Positions 35,462 to 46,115 of a stretch of 64,000 bases of DNA are shown here, piece after piece. This DNA is from Polyangia bacterium (lineage in GTDB: Bacteria; Myxococcota_A; Polyangia; Polyangiales; Polyangiaceae): contig JAUHZF010000005.1 of NCBI GenBank assembly GCA_030426145.1, forward strand, positions 1-64,000. Reading direction: 5' to 3'. Each line of letters begins with the position of its first letter. The first letter of the stretch is position 1. The notes under the pieces were generated by a model. The model did not search any database. It saw nothing but the letters and a program-made list of their open reading frames with translations, and was not told the origin of the DNA. The translations under genes and the position numbers were made by a program.

Positions 35462-35477
35462 CGTGGAACGTTCCACG
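35462..35477. promoter_or_regulatory. Perfect 16-bp palindrome, candidate activator site
   Basis: CGTGGAACGTTCCACG is a perfect palindrome. Its first 13 bases recur at 1672-1684. In both places it precedes a sigma-54-like promoter of a leftward lipoprotein gene, at -24 distances of 67 and 78 bp, one helical turn apart. Confidence 0.55.
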
Positions 35478-35508
35478 GGCCTGCCCGACGAGCCGAGCGG
35501 CTTGGTGG

Positions 35509-36507
35509 CTAGAGCAGCGTTTCGGCCAATCGCTGGTAGGAGCGGCGCCGTGCGGTTTGGTCGTGCACGAGCGTGAGCAGCATGAGCTCATCGGCGCCGC
35601 TCTCGGTCGCGAGCCGCGACAAGCGTGAAGCGACCTCGTCGACGTCGCCGACCACGGGGGCCTCGCGGAACATGGCCCGTAGGTTCTGCTGCTCGTCCGT
35701 CCACGCATGGGCGGCGGCAGTCTCCGGGGTGGGAAACGGAAGGTCGCGGCGTCCCTGTGAGAAACGAAGCATCGCGAGCTCACCCGACAGGCGTAGGTGC
35801 TCCGCTTCGGCGCGGGTGTCGGCACACACCACCGAGACGCTCACGATCGCGTAGGGCGCGGGTCGATGTGGAGACGGGGTGAAGGTCTTTCGGTAGCGCT
35901 GCACGATCGACACCGCGTCGCCGGGGTTCATGTGCTGGGCGAAGGCGAGGCCGAGCCCATATCGCGCGGCGACCTCGGCGCCGAAGCCGCTCGAGCTGAG
36001 CACGAAGAGCTCTGGCGTGGCGGTGGCGGTGGGAATGGCCACGATGCTGGGGTGGAACGCGGGTCGCGGCACCTCTTCCGACGCGAAGTGGTCGAGGAGG
36101 GCGTCGAGCTGGGCGGGGAAGGCGTCGGGATCGATGTGCACCCCCCGTCTCAGCGCAGCCGCCGTGCGCGGGTCGGTGCCCGGGGCACGACCGAGTCCGA
36201 GATCGATGCGACCCGGATACATGGCTTCCAGCAGTCGGAAGGACTCGGCCACCTTCAACGGTGCGTGGTTGGGCAGCATGATGCCCCCCGCCCCGATGCG
36301 AAGCCGTTCGGTCACCTCGCCGAGGCGGGCGATCAACAGCTCCGGCGAGGAGCAGGCGAGACCGGCCGCGTTGTGGTGCTCCGCGAGCCAGAGGCGGGTC
36401 AGCCCCATGGCTTCGGCCGCTACGGCGAAGTCTCGCGTGTGGGTGATCGCCTCGTGGGCCCCCTCGCCTTCGAGGATGGGCACGAGGTCGATGGCCGAGA
36501 GCTTCAT
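35509..36507 (-). CDS. LLM-class (luciferase-like) flavin-dependent oxidoreductase
   Basis: 332 aa. The family start MKLSAIDLVP and motifs LWLAEHHN, RIGAGGIMLPNHAPLKVAE and PGRIDLGLGRAPG mark a bacterial luciferase-like monooxygenase of the single-component type. It is cytoplasmic and uses reduced FMN; the substrate is unknown. The MscS gene lies 39 bases behind it in the same direction. Confidence 0.93.
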   Translation of the reverse strand: MKLSAIDLVPILEGEGAHEAITHTRDFAVAAEAMGLTRLWLAEHHNAAGLACSSPELLIARLGEVTERLRIGAGGIMLPNHAPLKVAESFRLLEAMYPGRIDLGLGRAPGTDPRTAAALRRGVHIDPDAFPAQLDALLDHFASEEVPRPAFHPSIVAIPTATATPELFVLSSSGFGAEVAARYGLGLAFAQHMNPGDAVSIVQRYRKTFTPSPHRPAPYAIVSVSVVCADTRAEAEHLRLSGELAMLRFSQGRRDLPFPTPETAAAHAWTDEQQNLRAMFREAPVVGDVDEVASRLSRLATESGADELMLLTLVHDQTARRRSYQRLAETLL

Positions 36508-36546
36508 GGGCGGATCCCTAGCACGCGGCCATCGCTAGGAGCACGT

Positions 36547-37395
36547 TCACTCGGCGGGCATGGTCATGGCCGGGGGACCGCCCTTCAGGTGCACGTCCAT
36601 CTGCGGGTAGGGGATGCCGATCTCGGCCTCGTCGAGCTCGCTCTTGATGGCTTCGACGGTGGCTTCCCACACGCCCCAGTAGTCGGCGGTGCGGCACCAG
36701 ATGCGAACCTGCCAGTCGACGGATGAGGCGCCGAGGCCCTTCAGGAACACCTGGTTGGGCTCATCTTCGAGACGCTTCTCGATGCGCTTCACCGCCCGCT
36801 CGAGGCGGGCGCGCGTCTCCGGGATGTCGGCGTCGTAGGAGGCGCCCACGTCGATGTCGACGCGGCGCTTGGGGTGGTGGGTGATGTTTTCGATGGTCTG
36901 GCCCGCCACGCCACCGTTGGGAACGGTGATTCGGCGGTTGTCGAGGGTGTCGAAGGTGGTCGTGAAGAGCCCCACCGACTGAACGGTCCCCGTCGTGCCG
37001 CCGACCGATACGAAGTCGCCCACCTTGAAGGGGCGGAAGACCAACAGCATCACGCCGGCCGCGAAGTTGCCGAGCGTTCCCTGGAAGGCCAGACCGATGG
37101 CCAAGCCGGCAGCACCGATGACGGCCGCGAAAGACGTGGTCTCGATGCCGAAGACACTGAGACACGCGAGCCCCACGCCGAGGGCGATGCCCCACCGGGT
37201 GAGCTGGCCGAAGAACCGCGCCAAGGACAGGTCGAACTCGCGTGCTTCGAGGCTGGTGGTGATGGTGTTGCCGAGTCGACTCGCGATGCGGAGCCCCACC
37301 CAGAGGAGAATGAGGACGGCGATGAGCTTTCCCCCGAAGGAGACCGCCAGTGGGGCCAGTCCTTCGAGGGTCTTCATGATCTGTTCTTGGTTCAT
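36547..37395 (-). CDS. MscS-family mechanosensitive channel
   Basis: 282 aa. Three transmembrane helices (about 15-40, 60-85, 85-115); the third is the pore helix with the Gly/Ala pattern AAVIGAAGLAIGLAFQGTLGN. The beta domain has FRPFKVGDFVSVGG and the C-terminal vestibule RRVDIDVGASYD. Length is typical of small MscS channels that release solutes on hypo-osmotic shock. The second Met (37374) is an alternative start. Confidence 0.93.
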   Translation of the reverse strand: MNQEQIMKTLEGLAPLAVSFGGKLIAVLILLWVGLRIASRLGNTITTSLEAREFDLSLARFFGQLTRWGIALGVGLACLSVFGIETTSFAAVIGAAGLAIGLAFQGTLGNFAAGVMLLVFRPFKVGDFVSVGGTTGTVQSVGLFTTTFDTLDNRRITVPNGGVAGQTIENITHHPKRRVDIDVGASYDADIPETRARLERAVKRIEKRLEDEPNQVFLKGLGASSVDWQVRIWCRTADYWGVWEATVEAIKSELDEAEIGIPYPQMDVHLKGGPPAMTMPAE

Positions 37396-37490
37396 GGTTC
37401 GGTTCCTGTGTGTGGCCGGCCTCTAAGCAGTCGACGTGCCACGCGTACAACCCCCCGAAGATGCGAAGCTCACCGCTGTGGTGTGGTCGC

Positions 37491-37546
37491 GAACCTGTAG
37501 GTTCCCGCCTGCACTTGTGGGTCCCTGTCGACGGATCGCCGTCGAC
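37491..37546. promoter_or_regulatory. Two inverted repeats in a divergent promoter region
   Basis: The 220-base gap between the leftward MscS gene and the rightward OmpA gene contains GAACCTGTAGGTTC (37491-37504) and GTCGACGG-ATCG-CCGTCGAC (37527-37546). The first is a 6+6 palindrome, the second has perfect 8-bp arms. Either could be an operator; the second could also be an RNA hairpin. The rest of the gap shows nothing else. Confidence 0.35.
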
Positions 37547-37615
37547 CACCGCCACCTCACGACGTGATCCCGAAGGCCTACGGCCCTTGGAACGGACCGT
37601 GCTGTAGGCGCGGGC

Positions 37616-39433
37616 ATGCGTACCTTGAAACCCTTGGCGTCCTGTCTCGGGCTGCTCGCCGCCACGGCGATCCCCTCGAGCGCCGCGGCGCAGAGCTACA
37701 ACCTCCAACGCTTCGACCCGTCGCCGGCGGGCGACCGGCTCTTCGGGCAGCAGTCCCCTTCCACGCAAGGGCATCTCGAGGTCCACGGCGGCGTGGTCTT
37801 CGACTACGCCTACAACCCGTTCACCCTGAGTCACCGGCGCGGGGCGACCCCTCGCTACGCCGTGGTGCGCGACCAGGCCTACGTCTACGGAAACGTCAGC
37901 TTGGCGCTGTGGGATCACCTCACGGTTGGCCTGTTGGTGCCCGGGGTGGTGCTGCACGGGGGCGACGACAGCCCCCTCGGTGACCAGCTCATCGAAGCGC
38001 CCGATGGAGCCGCGTTCGGCGACATGCGCCTCAGTGTGAAGGGCTCGATCCTCGGTGACCTCCACGACGTGTTCCAGCTCGGCGTGGGTGGCTACTTCTG
38101 GGCGCCCACGGGCAAGCGCGACACCTTCGTGGGGGATGGCTTCGTCCGTGGCTCGGTAGAGCTTCTGCTCGGCGGTGAGATCGAGCGCTTCTACTGGAAC
38201 TTCGCCACCGGGCCCGAGTTTCGCCAGTCGAAGGTGCTCGCCGACGTTCAGCTCGGCACCATGTACGGCTTCGCCGGCGGGTTCGGGGTGAACCTCGGCG
38301 AGGAGAAGCAGGTTCAGCTCGGACCCGAGGTGAAGGTCAGCATCACCCCCGAGGACATCCAGCGCCGCAACACCAATGGCGAGCTTCTCCTCGGCGCCAA
38401 GTACCGGTTCCTCGACGACTTCGTCCTCGGCGCGGCCGCCGGGCCCGGGATCAGCGAGGGCTACGGCACGCCTGACGTTCGCTTCGCGAGCAGCTTTACC
38501 TACTCCCCCGACCCCACGCGCCGACTCGACGGTGATGGCGATGGCATCGCCGACCACATGGATGCCTGCCCCGGGCGCGCTGGCGTCGAGAGCGACGACC
38601 CGGAGAAACACGGCTGCCCCGCGCCCCCTCCGCCGAAGCCCGAGGCGCCCGCCGATGGCGACGCGGATGGTGTGCCGGATGCTCAGGACGCATGTCCCGC
38701 CGTCGCGGGCGTCTCCACCTCCGACCCGAAGACCACCGGATGCCCCGCCGATGGCGACGCCGACGGCGTTCCCGACGACATCGACGTCTGTCCGACCGAA
38801 GCGGTGGTCGAGGGTCAGGCCGACCCGAGTCGCCCCGGCTGCAACCGTATGGACGAGGACGGCGACGGCATCGTCGACAGCCTCGATGCGTGTCCCAAGG
38901 TCAAAGGGACGGCCCACGAAGACAGCACCCAACACGGATGCCCCGGCGATACCGACGGCGACGGTGTTCGCGACGACCTCGACGCGTGCCCGGAGGTGAA
39001 GGGTCAGCCCAACGACGACCCCACCAAGAACGGCTGCCTCGCGGCGGTTCGATTGAAGGGCAAGGAGATCGTCATCCTGCAGAAGGTCGAGTTCGCGACC
39101 GGGCAGGCCAGAATTCAGTCGGTGAGCGACAGCCTGCTCGACCAGGTGGCGTCGGTTCTGAAGGACCACCTCGAGCTCGAGCTGGTCGAAGTGCAAGGGC
39201 ACACCGACAACCGCGGCTCCAAGGCCGTCAACCAGCGACTCTCCCAAGCTCGCGCCGAGGCCGTGGTGACGGCGCTCGTATCACGTGGGGTGGCCAAGGA
39301 GCGTCTCACGGCCAAGGGCTTTGGGCCCGATACGCCCATTGCTGACAACGATAGCGAAGACGGGCGAAGCAAGAACCGCCGCGTCGAATTCAAGATCATC
39401 AAGCGGGCTGAGAAGCCGTCCGACCAGCCCTGA
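37616..39433 (+). CDS. OmpA-family outer membrane protein with TSP3 repeats
   Basis: 605 aa. After a signal peptide (ends SSAAAQ) comes a beta-barrel-like region (about 25-295) starting LQRFDPSPAGDRLFG, then calcium-type thrombospondin-3 repeats (DGDGDGIADHMDACPG and four more, about 300-470) and a C-terminal OmpA peptidoglycan-binding domain (FATGQARIQSVSD, VQGHTDNRGS, NRRVEF). The same layout and the motif RFDPSPAGD recur in 46116-47816. It probably bridges outer membrane and cell wall. It is followed in 13 bases by an outer-membrane barrel gene. Confidence 0.93.
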   Translation: MRTLKPLASCLGLLAATAIPSSAAAQSYNLQRFDPSPAGDRLFGQQSPSTQGHLEVHGGVVFDYAYNPFTLSHRRGATPRYAVVRDQAYVYGNVSLALWDHLTVGLLVPGVVLHGGDDSPLGDQLIEAPDGAAFGDMRLSVKGSILGDLHDVFQLGVGGYFWAPTGKRDTFVGDGFVRGSVELLLGGEIERFYWNFATGPEFRQSKVLADVQLGTMYGFAGGFGVNLGEEKQVQLGPEVKVSITPEDIQRRNTNGELLLGAKYRFLDDFVLGAAAGPGISEGYGTPDVRFASSFTYSPDPTRRLDGDGDGIADHMDACPGRAGVESDDPEKHGCPAPPPPKPEAPADGDADGVPDAQDACPAVAGVSTSDPKTTGCPADGDADGVPDDIDVCPTEAVVEGQADPSRPGCNRMDEDGDGIVDSLDACPKVKGTAHEDSTQHGCPGDTDGDGVRDDLDACPEVKGQPNDDPTKNGCLAAVRLKGKEIVILQKVEFATGQARIQSVSDSLLDQVASVLKDHLELELVEVQGHTDNRGSKAVNQRLSQARAEAVVTALVSRGVAKERLTAKGFGPDTPIADNDSEDGRSKNRRVEFKIIKRAEKPSDQP

Positions 39434-39446
39434 GACGGAGACCACC

Positions 39447-40508
39447 ATGAAACATGCTTACATTCTGGTTGGGGCGGTGACGCTCCTTACGACCACCGCC
39501 GCCATGGCCCAAGAAGAGGGGCCTCAGACGGAGTACATCGTCGAGGGTGAAGACCTCGAAGCCGCCGAGAAGGAAAGGCCGGAGGGGCTCAGCTGGCGTC
39601 TCAATGCCGGTGCTACTTTCACGGCCCAGGACAATCGCAGCGTCGTAGGTCAGCAGGACGGCACGGCGGTGTCCTTCGGCTTCAAGCTCGACGGCGGCCT
39701 CGACTACATCTCGGGTCCGCACGAATGGCGCAACACGGTGGGCGTGAACGCCGGCGTGACCCGCACGCCGGCCATCGACCGATGGGTCAAAGCCCAGGAC
39801 AACCTCGACCTCGAGTCGATCTACCTCTACCACATCAACGATTGGTTCGGCGCATTCGCCCGGGTGGCCTACAACACCACCATGTTCCGGGGTTCGGACA
39901 TCAAGCCAACCCCGACCGACTACCTGATCAATCGCATCGACGGCACGCAGGAGGAGGCGAATGGCCTCACGACCCTCGGCTTGACCGATCCGTTCAAACC
40001 CTCGCGCTTCAAGGAGTCGCTGGGTCTGTTCGCGCAGCCATTGAAGTGGGAGAGCCTCAGCATCGAGGCTCGCCTCGGCGGTGGCGCCCGTCAGACCCTG
40101 GCCAAGGGCCAGCTCGCGCTCGATGACGACCCGGACACGACCCCAGATCAGATCGACGTGAAGGAGCTCGACGACGTGTTTCAGGTTGGCGCCGAAGCGG
40201 CCCTCGAGCTGTGGGGCGCCCTCGATGGCAAGCGTGTGTCGTATCGCGCGAGCGCAGAGGCGATGACGCCCTTCTACAACAACCAGGCGGCGCCTCCGCC
40301 CGGCGAAGAGAAGAAGTCGGCCTTTGCGCTGACCAACCTCGCTTTCCGGGCCGCACTCTCGGTCAAGCTGGTCGAGTGGGCATCGCTCGACTACGAGCTC
40401 GCGGCCATTCGGGAGCCCCAGCTCCTCGATGCCTTCCAGGTGCGCAACAACCTGCTGCTCACCTTCGGCCTTTCGGCCGGGGGACCGACCGTCGCGTCGG
40501 AAGAGTAG
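39447..40508 (+). CDS. Outer-membrane beta-barrel protein (DUF3078-like)
   Basis: 353 aa. A signal peptide (LLTTTAAMAQ) is followed by an alternating hydrophobic/polar beta-barrel pattern with aromatic-ended strands (ATFTAQDNRSVVG, VYNTTMFR-type strands) similar to DUF3078 barrels. GACGGAG precedes its ATG. It is in an operon with the OmpA gene and converges on the kinase gene with eight bases between stops. Confidence 0.75.
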   Translation: MKHAYILVGAVTLLTTTAAMAQEEGPQTEYIVEGEDLEAAEKERPEGLSWRLNAGATFTAQDNRSVVGQQDGTAVSFGFKLDGGLDYISGPHEWRNTVGVNAGVTRTPAIDRWVKAQDNLDLESIYLYHINDWFGAFARVAYNTTMFRGSDIKPTPTDYLINRIDGTQEEANGLTTLGLTDPFKPSRFKESLGLFAQPLKWESLSIEARLGGGARQTLAKGQLALDDDPDTTPDQIDVKELDDVFQVGAEAALELWGALDGKRVSYRASAEAMTPFYNNQAAPPPGEEKKSAFALTNLAFRAALSVKLVEWASLDYELAAIREPQLLDAFQVRNNLLLTFGLSAGGPTVASEE

Positions 40509-40516
40509 GCCTATTC

Positions 40517-42057
<1,541 letters not shown>

Positions 42058-42061
<4 letters not shown>

Positions 42062-44403
42062 GGCCAGCCGCGCAAGCCGAGGGCCAGCTGTCCTCCGCCG
42101 TAGCCTCCCACATCGTTCCACGGTGAAACGCGGCCCTGTAACGACACGTAGAAGGTCTCTCCCATCTCGATGCCCCCCTGGAGGCCGCCGCGGAACAAGA
42201 CCGGGGCCGTGCCTCCGGGCACGAGGAGGTGGAGGTCGAGGGCGCCGACCAGTCGCAACCAAGGAAGCGCCAAGTAGCTCCCGCCACCGAGGAGGTAGAC
42301 CTGGCCCTCGTCGACGAAGGCCTGGCGTAGACCCTGCCTACCGAGGCGGAAGCGACCGCCGAGGTTCACGAGCCACGTGCCGGGGCCGATCGCACCGCCC
42401 ACCATCATCGATGGGTCGAGCTGAGGAGACGGGCCTTCGTCGTCGAGGGGGAAGGCGAGGGCGAGCCGGGGAGCGAGCTCGATCGTCGTACCCTCGTCTT
42501 CGGAGAGCACCGTACTCCATGCGCGGTAGCGCAGGCCGAGCCAGCCGCCCGTGTCGCCCGGTCGATCGCTCAACCCGGCGCGGGTGCGGATGGCGCTGTC
42601 GATGCCGATGGGGCCGATCTGTCCACTGCCGTAGACGAAGCCCGCGACCGAGGCGGGATCGCCATCACTCTCGACGAGCCCTCCCAGGCTTGCGGCGTTG
42701 GGTGCCGTGGGGCTGAGCAGCCCCATGGCCAGCCGCGGCGACATCGGCACGTAGGGCACCGTGGCCCCGAGGCGGGGATAGACGAAGGGCTCGGGCGCGA
42801 CGGGGGGGAGCTCGACCGCGGGCGCCTTTTCGGGGATGAGGGTTCCGAGAACCCGACCCCGTCCGTCGAGGGCGTCGATGCGCGCCACCTCTCCGCCCGC
42901 CGGGGCGAAGCCGACGAAACGACCGTCGGGTTGGCGAGCGAGCGCGATCTCCTCGGTCTGGTCCCCACGCCGAAGGCGCAGGCGGGGCAGCACATCACGG
43001 GCGATGTCGAGTCGCTCGAGGCCGTCGAAGGTGACCGTCATCGTCAGCCCGTCGGGCTTCTCCGCGACCTCGATCTTGGCCGACGGCTCCTCGAACCGGA
43101 GGGGGACGGACTGCGTCGTCTTGTCGGAGCGGCGGCGGAAGCGCAGCTCACGCGCGTCGATGCGACTGAAGTCGAGCTTCGACGGCACCGGGCCGAAAGC
43201 CCCATCGGCCACCGCCATCTCGAGGTCCTGTGAAGGGGTGAGCGTGAGCACCGCGTAGCGCCCCGGTGCGATGGCGCCGTCGGCAAATCCCCCGTTGCCC
43301 CGGGCCCAGCGCGAGGCGACCACCTCCACCTGACGGGCCGGGCTGGCGATCCCCAGGAAGTCGTCGGTGTCGATGCCTCGAATGCGAACGTGGTAGCGAC
43401 CGGGCGGCAGCTGCTCCGCTCTGAAGGCCGTGACGTCGGCCGGCACCTGCTCGCGCACCACGAGGTCTTCGAAGGCAGCATCGCGCGCGAGCTCGATGCG
43501 GTAGCTCTGCGCCTTGGGCATCGGCGACCATCGCGTCTGCACGATGCCTCCCTCGGGGGGCGCGAACACGAGGACGGGGTCCGGGCCTTGCCACGCCGGC
43601 GCAGGCGGCAAGGGGCGCGGCGGCTCGGGGGGCGTCTTGTCGACGAAGCGGGTACCGAAGTTCTTGGGAACCGCCACGGACTTCCCCGCGCTCTTCACGT
43701 CGGCCTTGCCGTCGAAGACCGACACGTTGGTGCGGGTTCCCTTGCGGCGCAGCACCGTATCTCGCGATGCAGCCGACACGCGGCCCCCGCCCTCGACGTC
43801 GACCTCTACCGCATCGGTGCTCGGTCCTCCCCGCAATGCGGCCAGTCCCGCCTGGAGCTCGCCTCGGTTGAGCTCGACCCGCGCTGGGCGCGACTTGGAG
43901 ACCTGCGATTGGCTCGCCGTGCCGTAGATCACCACGAGGGTGTTGGCGGCCAGGTAGACGCGGGAGCGGTCGATGAAGCGGATCCCGGCCCGACCCTCTT
44001 CGAGGGTATTGACGGCCGAGCTCGACGAGAGCGGTTGACCCGGCGCCGCCTGACTCCAGCCGCCGCCGGCCGGCCGCGCCCGCGTTTCGGGATTGACCGA
44101 TGTGATGCGCGCCGTGGGGACCTGGGTCACTTCGGCCGGGAGCACGAGGGTGAGACCCGTCGCGAGAGGCGCGCCAGCGGTGCAGCTCACGCGGTTGTAG
44201 CGCAGCACGAGGTCGGTACGCGCGGCGCTCCCGTACATGGCCTTGGCCACGTCGGCACAGGTCTCACCGGCTTGCACCGTCCATTGGATGACCTTCTCGG
44301 GATAGCCCGGGGTGTTCTGCGCGAAGCCCGCCTGCGTGCTGGTGAGCAACCAGAGCGCGATGAGGGCACCCCCGCCTCGACGTCTAGAGGGCGACCAGCT
44401 CAT
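42058..44403 (-). CDS. LysM- and FecR-domain envelope protein
   Basis: 781 aa. Signal peptide ends TQAGFAQ. A LysM-like peptidoglycan-binding segment (VIQWTVQAGETCADVAKAMY, about 38-90) precedes a FecR-type domain (RAGIRFIDRSRVYLAANT, LNRGELQAGL, about 130-245). The C-terminal 500 residues contain an Fn3-like beta region and a beta-barrel-like end (about 530-781). FecR domains act in envelope sensing. It overlaps the cyclase gene by 20 bases and the kinase gene by 4, in the middle of the five-gene envelope operon. Confidence 0.85.
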
Positions 44404-46114
44404 AGATCTCTACTCCTTCACTTCGTCCGGTGAGGCTGCGCTCGCCGAGGCGGCGCACGTCGAAGTCCTCGCCCGCTTCGTCGAGCGTGGCTGCCGTGAG
44501 CAACACCTGATCGGGGGCGGCGATGGTCTCGAGCCGAGCCGCGACGTTCACCACGTCGCCGATCACCGTGTACTCCATGCGCTCGCGCGACCCGACGTTG
44601 CCCACGATGGCTTCGCCCGAGTTGATGCCGATCGCGAGTCGCATCTCGATGCCGTACTCCTCGCGCCAGCGACCGCGTCCTGCTTCGAGGAAACGCATCA
44701 TGTCTTCGGCCGCCTCGAGGGCCTTGAGGGCATGGTCCTCGTTGGCGACGGGGGCGCCCCAGATGGCCATGATGCAATCGCCGATGAACTTGTCGACGGT
44801 GCCGCCGTGGCGAAACACCACCTCGGTCAGCACCGAGAAGAGCTCGTTGAGCATGGCCACCACGCGCTCTGGGGGAGCGCTCTCGGCCGCCGCGGTGAAC
44901 GCCACCATGTCGGCGAACAGCACCGTCACCGCGCGACGCTCGCCCCCGAGCTCGAGGGAGAGGTCGCCTTGTACGATGCCTTCGACCACCTCTTGGCTCA
45001 CGAAGCGCGACAGGTCACTGCGAAGGCGGACTTCCTTCTCGAGCTCGGCCTCGCCCGCCTGAAGGTCTTCCGCCATCTTGTGCATGGCCACGTCGAGGCT
45101 ACCGAGCTCGTCGCTTCGCGGCGCGGGCGGTGGCAGCTCGCCCCAGCGTCGCTGACCGATGCGGCGTGCGCGCTCGACGAGGGCGAGCACGGGGCGCGTG
45201 ACGGCGCGGCTGGCCCAGAGCCCCAGCACCAACGCCAGCAGCAGGGCGCCGCCTGCGATGGCGACGACGGTGCGACGGGTGGCGATGTAGCCGGCCATGG
45301 CCACGCTCTTCGGCCGCCACATGGCGACGGTCCAACCCTGCTCGGGGAGCACGTGCACGGCGCCGACCATCTCGAGGCCGTCGGCCGTGAACTCGTTCTT
45401 GATCGCGATCCCTGCCTGGTTGCCTTGCACGGGCAGGCTGGCCCACACGGGGAGGGAGCTCGCCGAAGCACCTCGCTCGGGCAGGCCAGCCCCCACGGCG
45501 ACCACCACCCGGCGTTCGGCGTCGACGACCACCAGGCGCGTGTCATCGCCGAAGCTGCGTACGTCGAGGGCCTCGGTCGCGGCGTCGGTGAGCGGTCGCA
45601 GGTAGAGGGGAACCGTGAGCCAGCCCTGGGCTCCGTCGTCCCGCAGCTTGGGCACGGCGACCACGAGCGCGCCGCGGGTGGCATCGACAGGCACGGCGAC
45701 GGGCCCAGACAGGGCGCGCTCTCGTTGCTCCGGCGTGGAGTGAGGTGTGCCTTCGGTGGCGGCGCCTTCTTTGGCGAGGATGGTGTCGACCTTCGCCGAA
45801 GGCACCTCGAGCCGCGCCACGTCGACCCGAGGGCGCGCGACCAAAGCGGACTGCACGAGGGCCTCGGCGGCCTTGGGGTCGTCGAGCATTGCCGCATGGG
45901 CCACGGCGGCCGCGATCGCATCCGCGTCCTCGCGTACCCCGCTCCAGCGACGCTCCAGCGTGCCCGCGAGCTCGGCCACGGTGGCCAGCTGAAGCTGGTC
46001 TTCGCTCTCGCGCACGGCGCGGCCGTAGCTCGGCAGGAGCAGACCGACGCTCAGCCCGAGAGGTAGCGCACCGAGCAGCAGGAACAACACGAGGGCACGG
46101 CCGCGGATCCCCAT
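44384..46114 (-). CDS. Membrane class III adenylyl cyclase with CHASE-like sensor and HAMP
   Basis: 576 aa. The first TM (about 5-25) and second TM (about 260-285) bracket a periplasmic sensor of about 230 residues; a HAMP linker follows, then the catalytic domain (about 380-576). Metal residues sit in LFADMVAFT and FIGDCIMAIWG; Lys (DKFIGD) and Asp (VIGDVVN) are the adenine-selecting residues, and the transition-state Asn/Arg lie in NVAARLE. All residues for making cAMP are present. It starts one base after the OmpA stop and belongs to the operon from 49648. Confidence 0.92.
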   Translation of the reverse strand: MGIRGRALVLFLLLGALPLGLSVGLLLPSYGRAVRESEDQLQLATVAELAGTLERRWSGVREDADAIAAAVAHAAMLDDPKAAEALVQSALVARPRVDVARLEVPSAKVDTILAKEGAATEGTPHSTPEQRERALSGPVAVPVDATRGALVVAVPKLRDDGAQGWLTVPLYLRPLTDAATEALDVRSFGDDTRLVVVDAERRVVVAVGAGLPERGASASSLPVWASLPVQGNQAGIAIKNEFTADGLEMVGAVHVLPEQGWTVAMWRPKSVAMAGYIATRRTVVAIAGGALLLALVLGLWASRAVTRPVLALVERARRIGQRRWGELPPPAPRSDELGSLDVAMHKMAEDLQAGEAELEKEVRLRSDLSRFVSQEVVEGIVQGDLSLELGGERRAVTVLFADMVAFTAAAESAPPERVVAMLNELFSVLTEVVFRHGGTVDKFIGDCIMAIWGAPVANEDHALKALEAAEDMMRFLEAGRGRWREEYGIEMRLAIGINSGEAIVGNVGSRERMEYTVIGDVVNVAARLETIAAPDQVLLTAATLDEAGEDFDVRRLGERSLTGRSEGVEIYELVAL

Positions 46115-46115
46115 G

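Noticed and set aside
36517-36539. Inverted repeat CCTAGC...GCTAGG between MscS and LLM genes
   Set aside because: Only six paired bases with an 11-base loop and no T-run; too weak to call terminator or operator.
36761-39247. Long leftward open frame (828 codons) across the MscS and OmpA genes
   Set aside because: Antisense frames of this length are common in GC-rich DNA; the opposite frames carry clear MscS and OmpA domains.
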